Shown: piece by piece, positions 9,047 to 18,494 of the stretch
How the letters are laid out: the number at the start of each line of letters is the position of its first letter
Numbering within the stretch: position 1 is the first letter of the stretch
Origin: Acidobacteriota bacterium
Lineage (GTDB): Bacteria; Acidobacteriota; Terriglobia; Bryobacterales; Bryobacteraceae
Length of the DNA stretch: 64,000 nt
Reading direction: 5' to 3'
Assembly (NCBI GenBank): GCA_026393985.1
Contig: JAPKZB010000002.1
Location: 89,865-153,864, forward strand
Notes under the pieces: generated by a model
Database searches by the model: none
The model's input: the letters and a program-made list of their open reading frames with translations, nothing else
What the model was told of the DNA's origin: nothing
Position numbers and translations under genes: made by a program

Positions 9047-11361
9047 CGGAAGAGTACCTGGAGGCCGAACAGGCCGGTGGCGCCGGCGGCGCGGAAGCCA
9101 TTTTCGTAATAAGTCCGGTTGAGGATCTGGTCGCCTTTGCCATAGAGGCGCAGCGAGTAGGCGTCGGTGCGGCGGAGTTCGTGACTTAGGACGATGTCGA
9201 TTTTGGTGGCGCCGGGGAAGAGAAAGGCCCGGCTGGCGGTACCGGCGAAGAAGGCGTTGTAGTAGCTGGAGGAGCGGAACAGGTCGACGGTGAGTTCGGT
9301 GCGGCGGCCGAGTTGCTGGGTGGCGAGGGCCGTCCAGGAGTGGCGGGGGATGCCGAGGGCGTCCCAGAGGCCGCGGACGGTGATGTCGCGGTCGGTGTCG
9401 GAGTTGATGAACCAGTAGGAGGACCGGAGCATGGTGCCGCGGAGGGGGCGGAGTTCGACCGTGGTTTCGAGGCCACGGGAGATGCCGCCGGAGCCGTTGT
9501 AGTAGCCGGAGGTGCGGCGGAAGGGGTCCGTGGCGGCGCGGACGATGCTGGCCGAGGAGTCGAATTGCGTGTTGGACACGGTACGGGTGTAGAAGAGAGT
9601 GCCGCTGAGGCGGAGTTTATCGCGGAACAGATATTGATCGAGGCCGCCGTCGAGGGAGTTGTAGCGATCCGGGGCGAGGCGGGGGTCGCCGTAGGGGCTA
9701 TAGACAACGCCGCCAAGGGCGGAGCTGAAGAAGAAGCCGGAGCCGTAGCGTTCGTAGAGGCCGGGGGCGCGGTAGGCGTTGCCGGCGTGGGCGCGGAGTT
9801 TGGTGCCGGAGCGGGGGAAGAAGTAGGCCAGGGCGGCGTCGGCGGTCCAGGCGCGGGGGGCGGTGGCGACGGCGGCGTTCTGGTAGTTGTTGGCGTTGCC
9901 GGTGTAGACGAAGACGGGGCGGGAGAGACGGAAGTCCTGGGTGCGGCCGGAGAGGGAGAGTTGCAGCCGCCGGTTGGCGAAGGCCATCTGGCTGGCGAAA
10001 TAGAGGGCGTTCGAACGCTGGGCGGCGCTCGTTTCGACGGCGACGCGGGTGGCATTGGGGACGCGGTTATCGTCGGCGTTGCGGTAGGTTTCGCGTTCGA
10101 ACTCGTAGCCGCCCGAGAGGGTCCACCAGGGGGCGGGTCGCCAGTTGAGGCGGGCGTCGGCGGTGTCGATGTTGCCGTCGAAGTCGCTGCGATTGGAGAC
10201 GGTGGGTTGGAAGCCGGGGCCGGCGGGGCCGTTTTGGAAGTTCCGGGTGGTGTGGAGGCGTTGGAAGCTGGCCTGGAGATCGAGGGTGGGGGCGAGGAGG
10301 TGGCGGAAGATGAGGGCGGTGCTTGAGAAGCGGCCGGAGCGGCGGCTGTCCGGATCGTCGCGGCCGGGGAGGTAGGTGCGGCCGGGAATGGCCGGGATGA
10401 TGCCGGCGGCGGGCCAGTTGGCGGTGGGGATGCCGCTGGTGGTGGGGCTCGCATTGGTGAGGACGAAGTCGTCGGAGAGCCAGAGGCGGCCGGAGAGGGA
10501 GGTGGCCGAGGAGAGGGCGTAGCGGACGAAGCCTTGCGCGCCGGAGCTACGCGAGGGGTCGTTGCCGTCGATGCCGTGGCGGACGTTGAGATGGAGCAGG
10601 CCGGCGCTGTAGGCGAGTTTCTTCCAGGCGCCGGCGGCGTTCGCGCGGGCACGCAAGAGACCGAGGCCGCCGCCTTCGACGAGGATGCCGCCGTGGGCGG
10701 GCCCGCCGCCGGAGTCGGAGACGAGGTTGATGGTGCTGCCGGCCGCGTTGGTGCCATAGAGCGAAGAGCCGGAGCCGCGGAGAACTTCGACGCGGCTCAG
10801 GTTGATGAGATTGAGATTGCCGATGAAGCCGCTGGCGTCGGCCTGGATGGCGGCGACGTCGCGGAAGCGGAGCCCGTCGATGAGGACGGCGGTGGCTTCG
10901 GCGCGGAGGCCGCGGGAGCGGATGGTGGTGAGTTGGCCGGGGCCGCCGAGGTTGCGGATGAGCAGGCCGGGGACATCGCGGAGAGCTTCGGCGACGTTGT
11001 TTTCGTTACGGCGGGCGAGGCCGTCGGCGTCGAGGAGGCTAGAAGACTTGGCGGCTTCGTCGAGGGTTTGGGCGACGCCTTCGGCGGTGACGACGATGCT
11101 TTGGTCGACGCCTGCGACTTCCAGGCGGATGACCTGGTTGGTTTCCACTTCCCGCGAGACGCGGCGGAAGCCCGCGGCGGTGACCTCGATGAGGGCGCGG
11201 CCGGAGGTATTTGCAAAGGTGAAGCGACCGGCCTTTGTCCGGGTGCGCTCAACGGTGTTACCGCGGTAGAGCAGCACTTGCGCACCATCTACCGGCTGGC
11301 CCTGGGGATCTTCGACGATCCCGTCGAGGGCAGCAAAACACAATAAGAAAAGGGAGATCAT
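9043..11361 (-). CDS. btuB: TonB-dependent outer-membrane receptor, B12-type
   Basis: The 772-residue protein has a signal peptide (residues 1-13, FLLCFAALDG), a carboxypeptidase-regulatory-like beta-sandwich domain (about 14-75, GIVEDPQGQPVDGAQVLLYR) and a plug domain. The plug shows IVVTAEG, NVAEALRDVPGLLIRN and the RVEVLRGSGSSLYGTNAAG stretch. A beta-barrel of about 550 residues follows. The extra N-terminal domain is common in Acidobacteriota receptors. The start at 11359-11361 is preferred over an in-frame ATG at 11388: it is preceded by a good Shine-Dalgarno (AGGAG) and a sequestering hairpin, and it gives a clean signal peptide. The riboswitch just upstream identifies corrinoids as the likely substrate. 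Confidence 0.88.
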   Translation of the reverse strand: MISLFLLCFAALDGIVEDPQGQPVDGAQVLLYRGNTVERTRTKAGRFTFANTSGRALIEVTAAGFRRVSREVETNQVIRLEVAGVDQSIVVTAEGVAQTLDEAAKSSSLLDADGLARRNENNVAEALRDVPGLLIRNLGGPGQLTTIRSRGLRAEATAVLIDGLRFRDVAAIQADASGFIGNLNLINLSRVEVLRGSGSSLYGTNAAGSTINLVSDSGGGPAHGGILVEGGGLGLLRARANAAGAWKKLAYSAGLLHLNVRHGIDGNDPSRSSGAQGFVRYALSSATSLSGRLWLSDDFVLTNASPTTSGIPTANWPAAGIIPAIPGRTYLPGRDDPDSRRSGRFSSTALIFRHLLAPTLDLQASFQRLHTTRNFQNGPAGPGFQPTVSNRSDFDGNIDTADARLNWRPAPWWTLSGGYEFERETYRNADDNRVPNATRVAVETSAAQRSNALYFASQMAFANRRLQLSLSGRTQDFRLSRPVFVYTGNANNYQNAAVATAPRAWTADAALAYFFPRSGTKLRAHAGNAYRAPGLYERYGSGFFFSSALGGVVYSPYGDPRLAPDRYNSLDGGLDQYLFRDKLRLSGTLFYTRTVSNTQFDSSASIVRAATDPFRRTSGYYNGSGGISRGLETTVELRPLRGTMLRSSYWFINSDTDRDITVRGLWDALGIPRHSWTALATQQLGRRTELTVDLFRSSSYYNAFFAGTASRAFLFPGATKIDIVLSHELRRTDAYSLRLYGKGDQILNRTYYENGFRAAGATGLFGLQVLFR

Positions 11362-11370
11362 TCCGCTCCT

Positions 11371-11555
11371 GCCCTCCCGCGAGGGCATCGTGAATTCAGC
11401 CAGGGTTGGCTGATCCGGGCAGGTCTTCGGACTTCAGGGCGGCGTTGCCTACCGGCGGCTACTTCCCAACCCGAGTTCGCGAGTCAGTGTGTCGATGCCG
11501 CTTTCGTTCCCTGTTACCGCTGCGGGGCAGTCCTGGAGTTACACCAGGTTCCCTT
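11371..11555 (-). promoter_or_regulatory. Cobalamin (AdoCbl) riboswitch with expression platform
   Basis: Read on the minus strand the region holds the conserved cobalamin aptamer parts in order: GGGAACCTGGTGTAACTCC (about 11553-11535), the core ACTGCCCCGCAGCGGTAA, and the B12-box-like AGTCCGAAGACCTGCC (11433-11418). After the aptamer come a hairpin (CAGCCA/TGGCTG, 11397-11412) and a second one (GCCCTC, loop, GAGGGC; 11371-11386). The second lies immediately before the AGGAG Shine-Dalgarno of the receptor gene. This layout suggests control of translation initiation: with B12 bound, ribosome access to the receptor message would be blocked. The aptamer begins right after the stop of the YfhO-like gene (11556). 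Confidence 0.92.
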
Positions 11556-13784
11556 TTAATCTCCCGCTCGGGAGCGGGAGAACCTCGGACTTAGTGAGAA
11601 TAGCACGGCGGCCAAGGAGGCGAGGGCGAGCAGGGCGGCGCCGGTGAGAACGGAGCGAGGGCGATAGACGAACTGGATGGTGTGCGCATCGGCGGGAGCG
11701 ACGACGCCCCGGACGAGCGTGTAGGCTTCGTAGATGGTAGCCGGCTGGCCGTCGACGGTGGCCGACCAGCCGGGGGCGTAGGTATCGGCGAGGATGACCA
11801 TGCCGCGGCAGGCCATGTTCACGTCGAGGACGACGCGGCCGGGCGTGTGGCTGCGGACGGTAACCTGGTCGGGATTGGCGCAGGCCTCGAGCGCGGGCGG
11901 ATCGACGTCGAGAAAGGTTTTGCGGGCCATTTCGGGTTCGAGCTGGCTGAGATGGTCCGAAGCGCCGCGGCGGTCGGCGATGCGAAACGCTTCGTGGACG
12001 GAGAAGGCGCGGGGGAGGACGTCGGGGTTGGCGTAGACCTTGAGGCCGGAGCCGCTGGTGAAGACCTCCTGCTTGTGAAGCTCCGTGGGCTGGGAACCGA
12101 CGGCGAAGGCGACGCCGAGCAGGCGCCTGGCGGCCGGGGTGTGGAGGGCGTGCTGGCGGACGTTGAGCGGCATGCTGGCCAGGTAGCCGCCGTCCTGGGG
12201 TACGCCGTGCCAGTCGCCGAAGTTGTAGGGGATGAGTTTATCGTCCACGACCACGCGGCGATGGCCGGGCTGTTGGCGGAGGAATCGGGCGATGTCGTCG
12301 TGGGAGCGGAGCGAACTGAGCAAGCCCAGGGCGGGGGTGTTGGAGCGGTGGGTGAAAAAGGAGGTGCCGCCGTTGCTGATTTCGACGATGGCGAGCAGGA
12401 GGGCGCCCGTGCAGAGCCCGGGCCAGGTGATGTTGCGAGATTGCCAGGCGTAGAGGAGGAGGCCGAGGAGCAGGGCCGTGAGGGCGATCATGAAGTCGTT
12501 GTCGTCGGCGCGCTGTTCGAAGGTTTTTGCTTTGGCGAGGCCGAGGCGGAGCAGGAAGACGACGGCGCCGAAGGTGAGGGCGGCGTGGCGGAGGCGGGGC
12601 GTCCACGGGCTGTCGGGATGGTCGCGGAGGCGGTCGAGCCCGAGGGCGGCGAGCATGGCGGCGCCGCAGGAGAACAGGACGATGGCCATGGAGGGGCTGC
12701 GGGCCTTGTCGACTTCGGGCAGAAGGCTATAGAGGATGCCGTGGAGGGCGGTGTAGCCGGAGAGGGAGTAGAACAGGCCGCCGAGGGCGACGGCGGCCAT
12801 GGCGCGGGCGGGCCAGTGGGGCCAGGCGAGGGCGAGGCCGGCGAGGGCCAGGGTGAAGATCGTGATGCCCAGAAAGGGATCGGAGTGGACAAACAGGCCG
12901 GGAAAGAGGATGCCGAGCAGGGAAGAGGGCTGGAGGCCGTACTCGCTCAGGACGTTATAGGGGACTTTCTGGCTCCAGGTGAGGGGCTCAGGGGCGCCCA
13001 CCCAGCGAATGGCCTGGCGGCCGTACTCCATGGCGGGAAGGATCTGCAGGGCGCCGGCGGCTCCAGCCATGGTCCAGAACACGCCGCAGGGAACGGCGAG
13101 ACGGCGGTTCCGCGCGAGCATCCAGGCCCAGAGGCCGGCGGCGGCGAGGGAGAGAAAGATGGGAATCTGATGATGGCCGCTGAGCCAGGCGAGGCCGAGG
13201 GCGAAGCCGCCGAGGGCGGCCGGGCGGAGGGGCTGGGCGGCGCGGGCGGCGCGGAGCAGGCTGAGCAGGACAAGGGGAATCCAGGTGGCGCCGTTGAACA
13301 TCTGCGGCCAGTCCAGGCGGCCGAGCAGGCCGGTGAACGGGAAGGCGACGCCGCCGAGGAGGGCGGCCCAGCGCCGGCAGCCGAGTTCGCGGGCGAGGCG
13401 GTAAGCGAACACCGCCATCAGCAGGTGCGTGAGGACGTAATACCAGTGGAGGACCTTCGTGCTGAGGTAGCCGTCGCGGAGCGGCATCAGGAATAAAAGC
13501 CAGTTGAGCGGGTAGGCGGCGCCGGGCTGGGCCTGGCCAATCAGAGACTGGCCGCCGTAGTGGTAAGGATCCCAGAGCGCGATGCGGCCGGCCTGCCATT
13601 CACGGGCCTGGAACTGCAGCCAGGGGAGAACCTGGTTGACATTATCCTGGCCGCCGAGCCAGGTGAACTGATCGGTGAGGATGAGTTTCCAGTAGACGCC
13701 AAAGAGGACAGCGACCAGAAGCAGGGCCGCGGCGCGGCGGCTGAGGTCCGGCTGATCGAGGGGGGCGGGCTTCTCGCTCATCAA
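11556..13784 (-). CDS. YfhO-like multi-pass membrane protein
   Basis: The 742-residue protein has an N-terminal helix (about residues 15-35), about a dozen membrane segments to roughly residue 480, a soluble region and a C-terminal helix. The motif after the first helix (QDNVNQVLPWLQF, then WDPYHYGGQSLIGQAQPG) and the late PGWSATVDGQPA segment are typical of the YfhO family. YfhO proteins resemble GT-C glycosyltransferases and have been linked to sugar decoration of lipid-linked polymers in Firmicutes; the substrate here is unknown. The stop lies directly before the riboswitch. A strong GC hairpin (CTCCCGCTC/GAGCGGGAG, 11561-11580) lies over its last codons. It probably shares a transcript with the M20 peptidase gene 18 bp upstream. 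Confidence 0.75.
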   Translation of the reverse strand: MMSEKPAPLDQPDLSRRAAALLLVAVLFGVYWKLILTDQFTWLGGQDNVNQVLPWLQFQAREWQAGRIALWDPYHYGGQSLIGQAQPGAAYPLNWLLFLMPLRDGYLSTKVLHWYYVLTHLLMAVFAYRLARELGCRRWAALLGGVAFPFTGLLGRLDWPQMFNGATWIPLVLLSLLRAARAAQPLRPAALGGFALGLAWLSGHHQIPIFLSLAAAGLWAWMLARNRRLAVPCGVFWTMAGAAGALQILPAMEYGRQAIRWVGAPEPLTWSQKVPYNVLSEYGLQPSSLLGILFPGLFVHSDPFLGITIFTLALAGLALAWPHWPARAMAAVALGGLFYSLSGYTALHGILYSLLPEVDKARSPSMAIVLFSCGAAMLAALGLDRLRDHPDSPWTPRLRHAALTFGAVVFLLRLGLAKAKTFEQRADDNDFMIALTALLLGLLLYAWQSRNITWPGLCTGALLLAIVEISNGGTSFFTHRSNTPALGLLSSLRSHDDIARFLRQQPGHRRVVVDDKLIPYNFGDWHGVPQDGGYLASMPLNVRQHALHTPAARRLLGVAFAVGSQPTELHKQEVFTSGSGLKVYANPDVLPRAFSVHEAFRIADRRGASDHLSQLEPEMARKTFLDVDPPALEACANPDQVTVRSHTPGRVVLDVNMACRGMVILADTYAPGWSATVDGQPATIYEAYTLVRGVVAPADAHTIQFVYRPRSVLTGAALLALASLAAVLFSLSPRFSRSRAGD

Positions 13785-13802
13785 AACAGTCCAGGAGATG
13801 GA

Positions 13803-14921
13803 TTACCGGAAGGTCTCAAGAAAGCCGATTTGGAAGCGGAGGGCGGTGAGGACCTGGTCGCATTCGACGTACTCGGCGGCGGTGTGGGCGCGGTCGATGC
13901 TGCCGGGGCCGAAGATGAGGCTGGGTACGCCGGCGCGGGCGAGTTTGCTGGCGTCGCTGCCGTAGGGGACACCGGTGGGTGCGGGGTCGAGGCCGAGGCT
14001 CGTGAGCACCTGTTGGGCGGCGAGGACGGCGGGGGCGGTGGGATCGGTTTCGAGGGGGCCGTCGGCGAGGTAGGGCGGGTCGAATTCGAGGGTGAGGCCG
14101 GGGAGTTCGGCGAGGAGGGCGTTGGTGGCGGCCCAGACGGCGTGGGGGTCTTCGCCGGGGAGGAGGCGGCGGTCTATCGCAATCTCGCAGAGCTCCGGCA
14201 CGAAGTTGATCTGTTCGCCGCCACGGATGAGGCCCACGTTCCGGGTAGCCGGGCCGAGAAGGGGGTGGGCGGGGGTGGCGATGGGCTCTTCAAGGGCGGC
14301 GAGGACGCGGCCCATGTCGAGGATGGCGTTGCGGCCGAGGTGGGGCTTGGCGCTGTGGGCGGCGATGCCGCGGGTGCGCAGGCGCCAGCGCAGGACGCCC
14401 TTGGCGGCGGTGACGGCGCGAAGTTCGGTGGGTTCGGCCACGATGGCGGCCTGGGCGTGGAGCGGCTCTTCGCAGAGCTTGCGCACGCCGAGGAAGGTGT
14501 ACTCTTCGTCGACCACAGCGGCGAGCCAGACCTCGCAGGCGGGGGTGATGCCGTTCTGCTTCAGGTGGACGAGGGCGTGCATCATGGTGGCGAGGCCGGC
14601 CTTGGTGTCGCACGAGCCGCGGCCGTAGAGTTTGCCGTCGGCGATGACGGGGTCGAAGGGGTCGATGGTCATGCCCGCGGTGGAGACGGTATCCATGTGG
14701 GCTTCGAGGAGGATGCGGCGGCCGGGTTGAGCGCCGGGGATGCGGGCGATGACGTTATCGCGGCCAGGAACGACGGTTTGGCGCCAGGTTTCGATGCCGT
14801 GGCGGGCGAAAAAGGCTTCGACGTAGCGGGCCACCTCCTCTTCGCCGACGCCGCCTTCGTAGGAGGGATTGATGCTGTTGATTCTCACCAGGTCGGCGAG
14901 CGTGTGGAGAACGTCGTTCAT
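13803..14921 (-). CDS. M20-family metallopeptidase (ArgE/DapE/CPG2 type)
   Basis: The 372-residue protein keeps the di-zinc ligands of the M20 family: His and Asp in LLEAHMDTVS, the bridging Asp in GRGSCDTKAG, the Glu pair in VVDEEYTFLG, and a C-terminal His in DRAHTAAEYV. It would hydrolyse an N-acyl amino acid or a short peptide in the cytoplasm; ArgE and DapE cannot be told apart from sequence alone. The start at 14921 is preferred over an in-frame ATG at 14960, which would run into the divergent amidohydrolase gene. A perfect palindrome sits in the 32-bp gap between the two genes. Confidence 0.85.
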   Translation of the reverse strand: MNDVLHTLADLVRINSINPSYEGGVGEEEVARYVEAFFARHGIETWRQTVVPGRDNVIARIPGAQPGRRILLEAHMDTVSTAGMTIDPFDPVIADGKLYGRGSCDTKAGLATMMHALVHLKQNGITPACEVWLAAVVDEEYTFLGVRKLCEEPLHAQAAIVAEPTELRAVTAAKGVLRWRLRTRGIAAHSAKPHLGRNAILDMGRVLAALEEPIATPAHPLLGPATRNVGLIRGGEQINFVPELCEIAIDRRLLPGEDPHAVWAATNALLAELPGLTLEFDPPYLADGPLETDPTAPAVLAAQQVLTSLGLDPAPTGVPYGSDASKLARAGVPSLIFGPGSIDRAHTAAEYVECDQVLTALRFQIGFLETFR

Positions 14922-14933
14922 GGAATTTACTGT

Positions 14934-14945
14934 CCAGTATACTGG
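14934..14945. promoter_or_regulatory. Perfect 12-bp palindrome between divergent genes
   Basis: CCAGTATACTGG is its own reverse complement and holds a TATACT hexamer on both strands. The hexamer lies 10 nt before the amidohydrolase ATG (14954) and 14 nt before the peptidase ATG (14921). It could serve as a shared -10 and, being symmetric, as an operator. Neither role is demonstrated. Confidence 0.4.
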
Positions 14946-14953
14946 CGGATGCC

Positions 14954-15772
14954 ATGGCACGATTTATTGACGCGCATGTCCATATCTGGACGGATGATGT
15001 GGCGCGGTATCCGCGGGCTAACGGGGAGCGCGACTACTCGCCGCGGCGGTTTACGCCCGAGGATCTGTTTGCGCATGCAAAGCCCGTGGGCGTCGAGCGG
15101 ATCGTGCTGATCCAGATGAGCTTTTACCGCTTCGATAACTCGTACCTGCTGGATGCGATGCGGGCGCATCCGGGGGTGTTCGGGGGGGTGGGGATTGTGG
15201 ATCACCGGGGGGCGGATCCGGCCGGGGAGATGAAGAAATTGGCCGCGCAGGGGGTGCGCGGGTTTCGGCTGGTGGGCGGCAAGGAGTTTGCGCTGCCGGG
15301 CATGGAGGCGATGTGGCGCGCCGGCGCCGAGCAGAACCTGGCGATGTGCATGCTCTTGGGGCCGGAGGCGCTGCCGGCGCTGGACCAGATGTGTCAGCGG
15401 TTTCCGCGCACGCCGGTGGTGATTGATCACTTTGCGCGGATCGGGGCCGACGGGACGATTCGGGATGCCGATATCCGGGCGCTGTCGGCGTTGGCGCGGC
15501 ATCCGCTCGTGAAGGTGAAGGCTTCGGCGTTCTACGCGCTGGGCCGGAAGCAGGCGCCGTATACCGATTTGAAGCCGCTGTTCCGGCGGGTGTTTGAGGA
15601 CTTCGGGCCGCGCCGCTTGATGTGGGCGAGCGACTGCCCGTTTCAGGTGGAAAACGGTCACCAATACGCGCCGTCGCTGGCGTTGATTACCGAGCAGATG
15701 CCGTTTCTGTCGGCCGAGGATCGGGATTGGGTGCTGCGCCGGACGGCGGAGGCGACGTTTTTTCGTCGATAA
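14954..15772 (+). CDS. Amidohydrolase family 2 (TIM-barrel hydrolase)
   Basis: The 272-residue protein begins with the metal-binding DAHVHIW motif (HxH) and has VVIDHFARIG in the middle and MWASDCPF near the end. These are the landmarks of the amidohydrolase-2 family, which includes L-rhamnono- and L-fucono-lactonases and 2-pyrone-4,6-dicarboxylate hydrolase. It probably opens a lactone ring; the substrate cannot be assigned. There is no signal peptide, so it is cytoplasmic. A sugar-lactone role would fit the several sugar-acid dehydratases elsewhere in the window, but this is inference. Confidence 0.78.
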   Translation: MARFIDAHVHIWTDDVARYPRANGERDYSPRRFTPEDLFAHAKPVGVERIVLIQMSFYRFDNSYLLDAMRAHPGVFGGVGIVDHRGADPAGEMKKLAAQGVRGFRLVGGKEFALPGMEAMWRAGAEQNLAMCMLLGPEALPALDQMCQRFPRTPVVIDHFARIGADGTIRDADIRALSALARHPLVKVKASAFYALGRKQAPYTDLKPLFRRVFEDFGPRRLMWASDCPFQVENGHQYAPSLALITEQMPFLSAEDRDWVLRRTAEATFFRR

Positions 15773-15798
15773 GGAGCGGATACAATAGCGGCAACGCG

Positions 15799-18489
15799 AT
15801 GATGCGCAAGCTTCTCTCCCTCCTGTTCTTTGCGTTCGTGGTTTCTGCCCAGCCTCCGGCGGAAGACTACTTTGAAAAGAAGGTGCGGCCGGTGCTGGTG
15901 AAGCGCTGTCAGGGCTGCCATAACGCGCGGGCCGGGCAGGCGGGGTTGGACCTGACCTCGGCGGCCGGATTGCGCAAGGGCGCGGATACGGGGCCGGTGG
16001 TAGTGGCGGGCGATGTGGCGGGGAGCCGGCTGCTGCAGGTAACGAGTTATCTCGAGCGGATGAAGATGCCGCCGACGGGTAAGCTGCCAGAGGAGGAGTT
16101 GGCGGCGCTGCGGACGTGGGTAGAGCAGGGAGCCGTGTGGCCGGGCGCCGGGTCGGAGACCGTTGGGCCGGTCCGCGCGGCGAAGAAGGGGTACAGCCGG
16201 GCGCAGAAGGAGTTCTGGTCGTTCCGGCCTTTGCGGAAGCCGGCGCCGCCGGCGGTGCGGAATGAGGGTTGGGTGCGGACGCCGATTGACCGGTTCATCC
16301 TGGCTAAGCTCGAGGCCGCGCAGTTGCAGCCCGCGCCGCCGGCCGATAAACGGACGCTGCTGCACCGCGTGACGCTTGATTTGACCGGGCTACCGCCGAC
16401 TGCCGAAGAGGCCGATGCGTTTGTGGCCGACGGGTCGGACGGGGCGTTTACGAAGGTGGTCGACCGCCTGCTGGCTTCGCCGCGTTACGGCGAAAAGTGG
16501 GGACGTCACTGGATGGACGTCGCCCGCTACGCCGATTCGACCGGCGCCGACGAGGACTACCGCTACCCGCACGCCTGGCGCTATCGCGACTATGTGATCA
16601 ACGCCTTTAACGCCGATGTGCCGTACGACCGGTTCATCCGCGAACAGATCGCGGGAGACCTGCTGCCGCCGGCGCCGGGCGAGGCGGTCAATACGGCGGG
16701 CATCGTGGCCACGGGCTTCCTGGCGCTGGGGCCGAAGCTGGTGGCGGAACAGGATAAGGTGAAAATGTTTTATGACATCGTCGACGAGCAGATCGATGTC
16801 GCCGGCAAAGCGATTCTCGGGCTGACCATCTCCTGTGCGCGCTGCCATGACCATAAGTTCGATCCTGTATCGACCAAGGACTACTATTCGCTCGCGTCGA
16901 TTTTTGCGAGCACCAAGCAGTTGGCGCAAATTGAAGGGACGGTGTCGAAGCTCTACTACGCGCCGCTGGTGGCCAAGCCGCAGGCGGCCGAGTTTGAAGC
17001 CCATCAGAAGCTGGTCGCCGCCAAGCAGGCGGAGATCGCCGCCGTGAAGGCGGCCGAGGGTCGCCGCTTCCGGGACCTGCACGCGCCCCGGATTGCCGAG
17101 TACATGCTGGCGGCGCGGAAGGTGTACGCCGAAGGCGCCGTGGCGGCGGCCGTGGCGGCGCAGGGCGTGTTGGACCGTCCGCTGCTCGACCGCTGGGTGG
17201 CGTACCTGAAGCCGACCAAGGAGCGGCGGGCGCATCTCGAACCCTTCTATGAAGCGCCCGAGATGGCGGCGCGCTACCAGGCCGATTTCCTGGCCGAAGT
17301 GGCGCGGCGCAACGCGGAGCCAAAGAAAAAGTTTCTGGCTGGGGACAACCGGTTCTACACGGAAGTGGCCGGCGGCAAGGGACCGCTGACGCTGCCGGCG
17401 GATAAGCCGGAGGCGTTTTATTCCGCCGAAGCGCAGCGGCAGATGGCGGCCATTGAAACCGAACTCAAGGCGATCAAAGCGAAGGCGCCGCCGGAGCCGC
17501 CCTACGCCTGCGCCGTGGGGGAAGACCAACCGGTGGAGCAGCGGGTGTTCCTGCGGGGCAACCCGGAGTCGAAGGGCGATGTGGTGCCGAAGCGCTTCCC
17601 TGAGATCCTGGCCGGTGAGGAGCAGGCGCCGATTACGCAGGGCAGCGGGCGGCTGGAGTTGGCCAACTGGCTCGCGAGCGGGCAGAGTCCGCTGCCGGCG
17701 CGGGTGATGGTGAACCGGATCTGGCAGGGGCACTTTGGCCAGGGACTGGTGCGCACGCCGAATAACTTCGGTCTGGCCGGGGAACGGCCGACCCATCCGG
17801 AGTTACTCGACTGGCTGGCGTCGGAGTTCATGGAGCGGGGTTGGTCGATCAAGCAGATGCATCGGACGCTGCTGCTGTCGAGCACTTACCGGCAGAGTGT
17901 CCTGGTTGAGGAGAGCAAGCGGCAGAAGGATCCCGAGAACCGGCTGCTGTCGCGCTTTGCCATCCGGCGGAAGACGGTGGAGGAGATTCGCGATTCGCTG
18001 CTGTGGATCGACGGGAGCCTGGACCTGACCATGGGGGGGACGCTCCAGATCGGCGAAGGGACCGACAACGAGTTCTCCGATAGCCGCAAGAGTATTGACC
18101 CGGACCGGTCCACGCGCCGGACGGTGTATCTGCCGATTCGGCGGTCGAACCTGTCGAGTCTGTTCAACCTGTTTGACTTCGGGGACGGGACGACAAGCAC
18201 GGAGACCCGGTCCGAGACCAACGTGGCGCCGCAGGCGCTGTACATGATGAACAGCCAGTTCGTGGCCAGCCGGGCGGCCAACCTCGCGGGGCGGGCGAAG
18301 CAGTGGCCGGGCAGCCCGGACGACAAGATGCAGCGGGTGTGGCGGCAGGTGCTGGGCCGGGATGCCGCCGCCGCCGAATTGGCCGCGGGGCGCGACTTTC
18401 TGGCTGGCTTTCCCGGCGGCGCGGACCTCGCCTGGACCAGTTACTGCCGCTCGCTGATTGCTTCGAACGATTTCCTGTACGTCTACTAA
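15799..18489 (+). CDS. PSD1 protein with N-terminal cytochrome c-like domain (DUF1549/DUF1553), pair 1
   Basis: The 896-residue exported protein has a signal peptide (LLSLLFFAFVVSAQ). A planctomycete-type cytochrome c domain follows with CQGCH near residue 40 and a late Met in MKMPPTG. The DUF1549 region carries RYGEKWGRHWMDVARYADS and CARCHDHKFDP, a second CxxCH, and the C-terminal DUF1553 region ends in SNDFLYVY. The function of PSD1 proteins is not established; haem attachment and a periplasmic role are inferred from the motifs. Starts at 15799 and 15802 are both possible. TACAAT at 15781-15786 could be the -10. The DUF1501 partner gene starts 5 bp after the stop. Confidence 0.85.
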   Translation: MMRKLLSLLFFAFVVSAQPPAEDYFEKKVRPVLVKRCQGCHNARAGQAGLDLTSAAGLRKGADTGPVVVAGDVAGSRLLQVTSYLERMKMPPTGKLPEEELAALRTWVEQGAVWPGAGSETVGPVRAAKKGYSRAQKEFWSFRPLRKPAPPAVRNEGWVRTPIDRFILAKLEAAQLQPAPPADKRTLLHRVTLDLTGLPPTAEEADAFVADGSDGAFTKVVDRLLASPRYGEKWGRHWMDVARYADSTGADEDYRYPHAWRYRDYVINAFNADVPYDRFIREQIAGDLLPPAPGEAVNTAGIVATGFLALGPKLVAEQDKVKMFYDIVDEQIDVAGKAILGLTISCARCHDHKFDPVSTKDYYSLASIFASTKQLAQIEGTVSKLYYAPLVAKPQAAEFEAHQKLVAAKQAEIAAVKAAEGRRFRDLHAPRIAEYMLAARKVYAEGAVAAAVAAQGVLDRPLLDRWVAYLKPTKERRAHLEPFYEAPEMAARYQADFLAEVARRNAEPKKKFLAGDNRFYTEVAGGKGPLTLPADKPEAFYSAEAQRQMAAIETELKAIKAKAPPEPPYACAVGEDQPVEQRVFLRGNPESKGDVVPKRFPEILAGEEQAPITQGSGRLELANWLASGQSPLPARVMVNRIWQGHFGQGLVRTPNNFGLAGERPTHPELLDWLASEFMERGWSIKQMHRTLLLSSTYRQSVLVEESKRQKDPENRLLSRFAIRRKTVEEIRDSLLWIDGSLDLTMGGTLQIGEGTDNEFSDSRKSIDPDRSTRRTVYLPIRRSNLSSLFNLFDFGDGTTSTETRSETNVAPQALYMMNSQFVASRAANLAGRAKQWPGSPDDKMQRVWRQVLGRDAAAAELAAGRDFLAGFPGGADLAWTSYCRSLIASNDFLYVY

Positions 18490-18494
18490 CTTCT

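Noticed and set aside
11561..11580. GC-rich hairpin at the end of the YfhO-like gene considered as an intrinsic terminator.
   Set aside because: It lies within the coding sequence on the minus strand and is followed by AAAAGGG, not a T-run.
15622..15798. Extension of the first PSD1 frame upstream to 15622.
   Set aside because: It overlaps the amidohydrolase gene in another frame, and the signal peptide begins at 15799/15802.
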